Shown here: piece by piece, positions 55,664-64,000 of the stretch
Layout of the letters: every line of letters starts with the position of its first letter
Position numbering within the stretch: the stretch's first letter is position 1
Assembly: GCA_003184365.1 (NCBI GenBank)
Contig: NKYR01000134.1
Location: forward strand, 1-64,000
DNA: 64,000 nucleotides
Direction of reading: 5' to 3'
DNA from: Evernia prunastri
Taxonomy: Eukaryota > Ascomycota > Lecanoromycetes > Lecanorales > Parmeliaceae
The notes under the pieces: generated by a model
What the model was told of the DNA's origin: nothing
Seen by the model: the letters and a program-made list of their open reading frames with translations, nothing else
Database searches by the model: none
Program-made: the position numbers and the translations under genes

Positions 55664-57870
55664 ATGCATCATCCATGTGGACATGGAACGGATGCCGCAC
55701 GGCAACGTCTCATCATGATCCACCAGCTCACCAACATTCCGCCTGAGATCCAGGGTCTCATTAGCGATCATGTAAGCCTGCAAACAACCTCTTCCCATCC
55801 CCCCCCCCGCTCAAACATGGGAAAAGAAGTCTCAACGGACAAAGTAACGCTGACCCCTTTTTCCTTTCCTCTCCATCCCTTAGCTCCACAGACGCNNNNN
55901 NNNNNNNGATCCACCAGCTCACCAACATTCCGCCTGAGATCCAGGGTCTCATTAGCGATCATGTAAGCCTGCAAACAACCTCTTCCCATCCCCCCCCCCC
56001 GCTCAAACATGGGAAAAGAAGTCTCAACGGACAAAGTAACGCTGACCCCTTTTTCCTTTCCTCTCCATCCCTTAGCTCCACAGACGCGACCTGAACAGCC
56101 TGACCCGCACCTGCAAGACCGTGAACCACGCCTTCCTCGCCAGGCTGTACGCCCATGTCGTTATCAAGGTCCCCGTCCAATGGTCCCGGCTGGTATCGCT
56201 CGAGCATCTCATCTCTTCCGCCGGCAGGAGTTTGCAGCTCGTGTCCGGTATCTGCATCACCGCTCAGCAGCAGCCGGTAAACAATGACACCCTAGACTCC
56301 GGTGACGGCAAGACCCCAAGAGAGATCGCAGAGGAGAGAGTGCGAGAACTCGCAGAGGAGAGAGAGCTTTTGTTCTGTCTGCCGTCAGCGTCGGCGTCGA
56401 AAGCTTTGAATGGGATGGTTCGGGCGCTCCTCGTGCGGATCCCGGATCATCGCCTGAAATTCTTTGAGTGCGTATGGGCCGCTTCGCTTTCTAGGGGCAG
56501 ATGCTGACATGACGATCCTGAACAGTTGGCGTCACGGGTGCGAGCTCGAAGCCGGCACGCTGGCTCTCCTTCTCAGGCATCATAGGCCGCGCGGACTCCA
56601 TGTCGCACGGTATGCGGAACCACAGGCCGTCTCCGGCCTTGTGGTGGAGGGCCTACGGCGCCTGATCCTTACGGATGTCAACGTCGAGAAGAGATGCGAA
56701 TGGCCGTATCAACTCATAGTCCGGAACCGCAATAGCTTGCGGGAACTCCATCTCGGCGCTATGGCATATGGTGCTTATCATTACGCGGTCTCCTGCCGCT
56801 CAGCTCGACAAGGGCTTACGTTCACTCGGAAGAAAGGGAAGGAGGCGGTGTTCGGGAGTCAAGGACAGATGGTGCGGCTGCCGTCCCTGGAATCGCTAGG
56901 TCTGTGCGGTCTGGATGTTGGGACCGTAGTCGCAGGGGCCCTCGGGCTGGAGATTGACTTTGCCGGCCTGACCGCTTTAAGGTTGGAGTCGTGCTCCGGA
57001 TTGAATGGGGTTTTGGCCGATATCGTGGGAAGGGACACCCAACGCGCAACACCGCTCAGACTGACTTCGTTTGTCCTAAGGCACGAAAGGGCGAATGAAG
57101 CGTTCACGCAACACCTGACGGCCTTTCTGACCTCTTTCGCTGGTCTCAGGCACCTGGTTCTTCTCGTGGAAGGGCATCCTCGGGCAATGTGCAAAGCGCC
57201 CATCCTAGAGACGCACGGGAAAACGCTCCAGACGCTGGTCTGGGACGAGAGGAAAGGGCCGAGATTGGACACGAGATCGGACACTGCGTTGGTCCCGAAT
57301 GACAACAGTCTCCACGGCATCTCGCAGCACTGCCCGAATCTGACAGCTCTAGGCCTGTCCATTAAGTGGGGGAGGTTTCCCCGATCGACCACAATCCATC
57401 CATTGGTGAGCATATACGCTTCCGAATATCCGTGTGCATCACACGTTGAAGCTGACCGTCAATAGTTCGAGACTCTGTTCCGCACGGCGCCCAAGCTTCG
57501 AACGCTGCATCTCCGCAACCTGCCGCGAACCGACCTGAGCGCGTCGTTCCTGCCGACGACTCACATGGTCCGGGGCATCGCATCCGGAATCGTGGACGTG
57601 TATGCCCGTAGTGGGACATCCGATCATCGACGTTCTCTCACTACGATCGCACTCGGCACACCTGTCTATGGCGATATTCACATCGGCAGCAACCACTTCC
57701 CCAGGGATCCCGTCCGTGATTTCATCCAGCTTCGGGTGTATCGGGTGGATTGCAGGTGTCCGTCTGCGCTCGGGTCGATGGACAGGGTCACTCAGGTGGC
57801 GGAGGGGACCGCTTTCGATGCTGCAGAGTGCGTTGACGAGGATGTCTTGCATCAGTATTGGCTGCTTTGA
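55664..57870 (+). CDS. F-box/LRR-like fungal protein, interrupted by an assembly duplication
   Basis: The model is exon 1 55664-55771, then 56076-56467, 56526-57415 and 57466-57870. The start has an F-box-like helix pair (IHQLTNIPPEIQGLISDH) joined to LHRRDLNSLTRTCKTVNHAF. Leucine-rich segments follow (GLRRLILTDVNV, LPSLESLGLCGLDV, KLRTLHLRNLP). Such proteins are candidate substrate receptors of SCF ubiquitin ligases or uncharacterised. A second copy of exon 1 and intron sequence (55908-56087) follows 12 N's and is treated as an assembly artefact. Without it the intron would be about 125 bp. Confidence 0.72.
55717..56087. repeat. Unmerged contig overlap around 12 N's
   Basis: The 179 bases at 55717-55895 and 180 bases at 55908-56087 are identical except for one base in a C homopolymer (10 versus 11). 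They flank the N run at 55896-55907. This is the signature of two contig ends that overlap but were joined as a gap. Confidence 0.92.
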
Positions 57871-58756
57871 TGGCTGGGAAGGGTGCGGTCAGACTGGAGC
57901 GATGGGTTGGAGCCGGTGTGTTCCAGCTTTGCATGTCAGACGGAATCTCGAGAGCAAAATGTTTTGAGGAGCAGGAGGATAAGACTTCTCCCAATCTGAT
58001 TCTCCTCTCATATCATTATTTCATTGGTACTGTATCATGGAGTTTGGTTCTTAGACTATGCACGGCGAGACTGTTTCTTCTTCCAACTTTGGAAGTCGGT
58101 GCGGTCTAGTAAATGGAGGATATCTGAGTATAATGGGCGTGCTTTGAGCAGCAATAGAGCTGACTGAGGATAGAGGATAAAAATTTCTCCGTGTACCATG
58201 TAACTCCCGAGCTCACGATCTTTTTACCCCTCCACTTCCAAATCGGCGAAACGTGGACCACCAACTGCCAAGCCGAAATGCTTCTCATTTTGTGAATTTA
58301 CTTTTGGAGAAAAGAGACGATGATTCGGGAGGTCTGATTGTGGCTGGTTAGAAGTGCAGAACATTGTGTGCTGGGCGGCCAGATTTTCAGATGATGGAAA
58401 GGGCGACATGGTGGCCTTGTTCTTCCAGTGTGAGGCTGGCGCAATTTCCAGCTAGGTGCCTGCAGCAGTCAGGTTCTACAAAGTCCAAAACTGCCAATTC
58501 AACCTGCCAGTGAGCCTCGTCAGACTCGCAGGCTTTTTGCATCTTTCACTGTGGTAATGTATTGGCTAAGAATTTTAGTGCTCGGGGCACAGCTAATGCA
58601 CACCCCTCTTAGCTGCGTCATTCGATGATCACGCCTGTTTTTGCCTGACTTGGCTTGCTGCCTATCCTTCAGTTATAATCTTCCGCAATGAAGTGAGTCT
58701 TTAAGTCTAGGTCCCCGTGAGTGAAGGAAAAAGGTCTTGGTTCACGCCTCGCCGTC
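57871..58756. other. Intergenic, nothing recognised
   Basis: The region lies between the F-box-like gene and the HET-domain gene, both on the plus strand. Only short, featureless open frames are seen. Confidence 0.5.
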
Positions 58757-60708
58757 ATGATATGTGAGGCCTGCCAGAAAATTTTCCGTGGGACTATAGT
58801 GTTTCTTGAAAACTCAGAGCCGGTCTCTAAACTTCATCATCAGACAGAAGATGACCTTCTGCGTGCTGTTAAGGGGCACTGCCGAATCTGCACGCTCATC
58901 TGGCGCGAGATCTCAAAGTTGGACTCCTCAAATGTGAGACCTTCGCAGAGGTACCCGACGCGTTCCGTCATCTCCTCTTACCAGCTGCTGGAGATAGTGG
59001 ATAAGCAGAAGGTCTCGCTGCTTCGCGGAGAGCTGTGCCCATCAAAGCGTTTGTCTCATCCTTCGGAGGCAAGAGGCCAGAATTGATTTTTTCCTCAGAT
59101 CATCGGCGATTGCGCTCACTTCCGCCACAATAAGAAGTAATTGACGACACCTCATCTGCTCATTGCTTTCGCCAAGCTCGGAGATGGATATCAATGTGTC
59201 TTACACATCATCGGCGCTGTGTGCCGATGAATCAGGGACTACTTCAGTATTACCCGACTCGACTACTCGATCTACATCCCGGCCGCACCGACGTCGACCT
59301 CTGTCTTCGTATAACTAATCAAGATCCGCCAGACTCATCTTATATGACACTCAGCCATTGCTGGGGTACTGCCAATTTCTTGAAACTGACTAATGCAACT
59401 CTCAAATACTTCAAGGAGGGCTTGAAAATTAAAGAGTTATCTCAGACTTTCCAAGACGCTGTCCAGATTACCAGAGAGGTTGGTGTTCGCTTCCTATGGA
59501 TAGACGCATTGTGTATTATTCAAGATTCCCGGAAGGACTGGAGTTATGAGTCTGCAATGATGACAAAAGTTTACGAGAATTCACACTGTAACATTGCAGC
59601 GGCAAATGCTGCCAATAGTGAGCAAGGGTGCTTCTCTCAACGTGACATTTCATCGATACCGCCTATTATAGTAGAAATCAACTGGACGAACACATTCAAC
59701 AGGACTTATCTTTTCCATGATGACAATTTTTGGGAAAGACAATTACTAGACTCGCCACTGTTTCGAAGAGCATGGGTAGTCCAAGAGCGTATACTCGCTC
59801 CTGGAACGTTGTACTATGGTCAAGACCAGCTGCTCTGGGATTGTTCCGAAATGGGTGCTTGCGAGACCTATCCAGATGGCGATCCAAACAGGCTCTCAGA
59901 GCGCACAAAATCCTTCGACTTAAACGAGCTAGTGTCACGTAGGAGTCTTCCGTTAACGCCTGAACTAAAGAAATCAATATACGAATACTGGCACCAAATT
60001 TTGGAGGATTATACCAAGTGTGATCTGACCAAAGCTAAGGACAAGTTGGTGGCTGTATCTGGTCTTGCAAAAAGAGTACAGTCTTTTCTGGGTGATGATT
60101 ATCTAGCTGGTCTATGGAAAGAGTCACTACCATCGGAATTGTTATGGTACTCCTACCATACCATCGAGAAACCACCTACACGGCCGAACCTCTATCTAGC
60201 CCCGAGTTGGAGCTGGGCGAGTGTGAAAGGCCCCGTTAAGTGGGAAGTAGATTCAAGATTACCCGAATGGAGCGCTGTCAACATCATCGCTTCAGGCATT
60301 GATCTCGCTACTACTGATTTCGCTGGACAAGTCACAAACGGTTTTATCCGTCTAATCGGTAGGCCAATAGCAGGGTACCTTCGGACAACCCCTAGTTCCT
60401 TGACTAGTACCACGGAGACCACGCTACACCTATCAGACTTGAATTTTGAGTTGGTTAACATCGTGTACCTTGACTCCGACCTCGAGCCAAAGTATGAAAA
60501 GGCAGGAGTTTTTTTTCTGCCGGTAACCATTGGAACAGAATCATGGACCAAAGGTCTAGTGCTCGAGCTTGTAGATCCCGTGAGAAACACGTACCGAAGA
60601 CTCGGATACGCACGTTTGTTCCAGAGACTTGGGGCCCTGAGCGAGCCCGAGGATCTCGTACGCAGTTATATCGATTCTTTTAGTGAGCAGATTATGACTC
60701 TTATATAG
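58757..60708 (+). CDS. HET-domain (heterokaryon incompatibility) protein
   Basis: The first part starts at ATG 58757 with a Cys-rich N-terminus (MICEACQKIF and HCRICTLIWREI). After an intron whose ends I could not fix (somewhere in 59000-59130) the frame runs to 60708. The HET signature blocks are YMTLSHCWG, ELSQTFQDAVQITREVGVR and FLWIDALCIIQDSRKDW, followed by RRAWVVQERILAPG and SWSWASVKGP. HET domains trigger cell death on fusion of incompatible strains, and many homologues have no known partner. The C-terminal half has no second domain I can identify. Confidence 0.85.
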
Positions 60709-63063
60709 TTGTGTCTAGACGAACTGGTGGTGTCGGTGAAATTTGGCGTTGATTGTTTACCAAATCGATGACTCACTCCATTGACTCCAGACATACATAA
60801 CGTGCAAGCTTTATGTGACACAAGCAAGAATCCAGGACCTCTGTTGAGCGCCCCAAAGTGAGATGTATCACACGCCCGAGCATGTCAAAGAACAAAAGTC
60901 CTAGAAAATGGCATCAAGACCCTTGTACACCAGATCGCGAGTCTCGATTAGGGAAAAACTCAGATGACCGTTGCAACATCATCCTCATCCATTCCATCTT
61001 AGCCCCCTTCTTCGCATCGTCTACCACCTCCTCCAAGTTTCTGAATCATCGACAATCCCTCAACACGCTCTGATCTCCTCCTCACTTACGTCCGTTCAGC
61101 GCCTCCAACAACCCTTCTCATGCTCCCCGTACCATCGGGATTCTTCTTCGTATCTCTCTTTACAGAAAACTATTCGGTTCATATCCCACAGGATTATGGA
61201 TTCGAATATTCGGCCGTTCGAACAAAAATCATACAAGATTACAATGTGAACATCGAGTATCTTCTCTTATCTTTTTTTAATACACTCATATAGCTAGAGA
61301 ATCCAGACAAAAAAAAAACGAGTAGTAAAAATACGGGTTTCTACGTATAATTTACTATCTAGAAGATTTCACTCTCTAGCTCTTTTTTACTTCTATAATC
61401 CTAAGAGCTGATATTCTAATTCTCGTACAGCGTCGTGTAGCGACACCATGAAACTTAGGCACCAGTTGGTGGTATGTCGTAAAGACGGATTTTCTGCTAT
61501 CAAAACTGCTGCTACTTACTTAAGTACATGAGCCAAGACCCTTGGCAAAGTACATTCTGTCAAGTACAAACAAAGCAAAGGCAAGAGTACTCTACATTGC
61601 TAGCCCCCGTGGCTTAGAGTTCTACGGCTCAGCCTTGGCTGCAGGAGGCTTCTGTAAATTAGTGCTGTGACATTTTGATATCATATAGTGCTCTATTTTC
61701 GACTACGAGTCTAAAAAGAAATGCCATTATTAAATACAAGTATAGGCCCACGAATTCAATTTGTTGAACGTGTTCCGAGGATTTCGGGGGCTGTTTTCGA
61801 GGCCACGCACCCCCGAGGATATTTAGTTTGGGGGTCTATCTTATTGCGTGCAGATTCTAGGCTAACATCGGCAAGCCAAGGTTTAGGTAAGGTAGGCCTG
61901 GGAAAATGAGACTTGCGGGCCGTTTCAAGGGTCCAGGCGGTGCTAAGTTAGCGGCCGACGACCCCTACTTCCCTCCCTAAACACATATCTCCAGTAACTA
62001 GAGTAATACGTACATGAGACCAATTTCCCCATGTCCTTTTAACCTTCTGGATGCTTCTCTTCTTGAGAGCAAATATCTAGCTATAGCTAGTATCCTTAAC
62101 TTTGGCTGTAGTGAGTGATACTTGTTATCTATTTTTCTATCTAGCTCTGCAGCCTTCCAATAATCCTCTCCGTCTTCAACGTCGTGCTGGTGATGCATTG
62201 CGCGGGACCAATGATCTACGCTCGGCCATCATCCCACCGTCCCACCATCCCACCATCCCAACCCCATATCCCAATCCCAATCCTGGGGTTTCCCACCTTC
62301 CTAATCCCTCATACCTTCCATATACATACAACACATACCGTATACACAACACATACATACAACGAAAGCTGATTATCGAGTCTACGATAAGAATATTGAG
62401 TGAATTGAGATGAACGACTGGGTGACGAACGAAACCATGTGAGTCCGGCCTCCTGGTGGCTGCCCCTAACTTTATCACATGTCATCGTACAGCGTCTGCT
62501 TAGTTTCAATCATCAATTTCCACCTCCCTCATTTTCTTATCTCTACTCGATAAGGATCCAGCACCCTTCCCGAATTCTCTTCATGAAAGACTTTCCTCCT
62601 CGAGCAGATGACACGCCGAAGCTTTTCATCACGCCTGGAAATCAACAAGCGGTCCAAAGCAGCCGACAGCGCTTGAAATGATACCATAGGACGAAATGGC
62701 TGTTGTTCCCTCAAGTACGTCGATCCCTTTTACAAGAATCCGAACAGCAAGGGTTGTCATCTCTAGTCGCGGAGATTAATCGCATGCATTCCATCCACAC
62801 CTGGCCACATTCCACTCATGGTTGAGACCTCACGACCTCTCTCACTCGTCCTGGCTACATTGCTCCTGCATCTTGTGCGGAGGATCAGCCTGAAGAGGTC
62901 TGGTGCTCATGCTTGGCCAGGTCACGATCGAGAGACCATCCTTGGTAAAGAGCTAAAAAGCGACGGCTGTAGCACATGGGACGAAGGAGAATAAAACCTC
63001 TCTTCTCCCCACAATTGATTTAACACTCATGAGCTTTCCGTACCCTTCACTACATCACGCAAT
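60709..63063. other. Long intergenic region
   Basis: This 2.35-kb stretch has AT-rich parts (61250-61430), a CCCATCC-type low-complexity stretch (62220-62290) and ACATAC-type repeats (62320-62360). No gene was recognised. The last 250 bases presumably hold the chitinase promoter. Confidence 0.5.
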
Positions 63064-64000
63064 ATGTATTTCCCCAATCGTCTCATTCTGTTGGTGACCT
63101 CGCTCGCCTTTAGTCATGGTGCATCGGCTGGCTTCAGCCCAACTTCTGCGACCAACGTCGCCGTATACTGGGGTGAGTGGCTGCACCATCCCCTCGACGT
63201 TCGTGAACGGGTCTGTTTCAGGAATATGCTAAGCAGAGTTTGAATACAGGTCAAAACTCATATGGCGCAAGTAGCAATAGTCTTGAACAGCAAGAGTTAT
63301 CCTACTACTGTGCTAGTAATTCTTCGCCTTCAGTCAAGGTACAGGAAAGGTTCTAGCTGACGCCCAAACAGTGCCAAACATTGATGTAATATCTTAATTC
63401 AAAGACTGCTATTTACTAGCTGACGAGCGTGGTCGATGAAGGTGATCCAACTCGCTTTTCTCACCATGATCGACGGCACAGGCGGCCAGCCCGAGATCAA
63501 TTTCGCCAACGCTGGAAACAACTGTAGCACCTTTGCCGGCACAGCCCTGCTGGACTGCCCGCAAATTGCGTAAGTCAACAACATGCAATCCCCAGAATCC
63601 CGCCTATCTGTAGATCCACAACTTGGTATTCCCTCCACCGCGTTAACGCTTACCGGTCACCAGCGCGGACATAGCAACCTGCCAAACCACCTACGGCAAA
63701 ACCATTCTCCTCTCCATCGGCGGCGCAACCTACACCGAAGGTGGCTTTGCCACCCCCGCCGGCGCCATAAACGCCGCCAACCAAATCTGGGCCACCTTCG
63801 GCCCCGAGCAAGCCAGCAGCTCGGCGCTCCGCCCCTTCGGCTCCTCCACCGTCGACGGCTTCGACTTCGACTTCGAATCCACCGTCACCAACACCGCCCC
63901 CTTCGCCAACCAGCTCCGAGCCCTGATGAACGCCGACGCCTCGCGCCCCTACTACCTGACCGCCGCGCCCCAGTGCCCCTACCCGGACGCCGCCGACAAC
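63064..64000 (+). CDS. Class III chitinase (GH18), 5' part, runs off the window
   Basis: Exons are 63064-63172, 63250-63339, 63442-63569 and 63664 to beyond the edge. The first 20 residues (MYFPNRLILLVTSLAFSHGA) form a signal peptide. They are followed by NVAVYWGQNSYG, ILLSIGGATYTEGGF (substrate-binding strand) and the catalytic motif DGFDFDFE (DxxDxDxE with the catalytic Glu). The enzyme hydrolyses chitin in walls or environment after secretion. The rest of the catalytic domain and any C-terminal Ser/Thr-rich region or GPI signal lie outside the window. Confidence 0.92.

Overview
The window is nuclear DNA of a filamentous ascomycete (Pezizomycotina). The evidence is short GT-AG introns of 45-65 bp in every gene, a HET-domain gene, a class III chitinase, and long AT-rich blocks in which CpA/TpG is almost absent, as left by repeat-induced point mutation (RIP). 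I cannot name a genus. Seven single N's and one run of 12 N's mark assembly joins, most of them inside repeats.

Layout. Positions 1-7632 hold young, un-RIPped LTR retroelements: a 488-bp miniature LTR element, its solo-LTR counterpart in a near-identical second copy of the flanking DNA, and a head-to-tail Ty3/gypsy array sharing 193-bp LTRs, with intact gag and partial protease. Positions 7633-18400 are a RIP desert with a decayed gypsy chromovirus carrying two nested non-LTR insertions and several short solo LTRs. Positions 19000-21110 hold a P450 pseudogene. Positions 21494-37486 are a compact housekeeping block: ZUP1-like deubiquitinase (-), Rheb GTPase (-), WAPL (-), uracil phosphoribosyltransferase (+), Elf1 (-), URC1-like GTP cyclohydrolase II homologue (+), ribosomal protein eS1 (+) and an IMO32/ABHD11-like hydrolase (-). 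Positions 37640-44436 are a second RIP desert with another decayed gypsy element, ended by an inverted copy of the non-LTR 3' end found at 11.2 kb. Positions 45633-64000 hold an ABHD12-like hydrolase (+), a fungal membrane protein (-), a Bsd2/NDFIP-like adaptor (+), an alternative NADH dehydrogenase (+), an F-box/LRR-like gene (+) broken by an assembly artefact, a HET-domain gene (+) and the 5' part of a GH18 chitinase (+).

Functional links. The uracil phosphoribosyltransferase and URC1-like genes, with only Elf1 between them, match two components of the fungal URC uracil-catabolism pathway. The other genes are independent housekeeping or accessory functions. The most unusual material is in the repeats: five LTR types share a central GCYTAGC-type core and TGT(C/T)A...TGACA-like ends, the miniature element shares the gypsy polypurine tract, and a non-LTR family has a hairpin-rich 3' end, a conserved ORF C-terminus and an apparent 5' end with 23-bp tandem repeats and two tRNA-T-arm-like hairpins. 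The NADH dehydrogenase gene also has a long intron that looks like two tandem introns meeting at an AG|GT junction.
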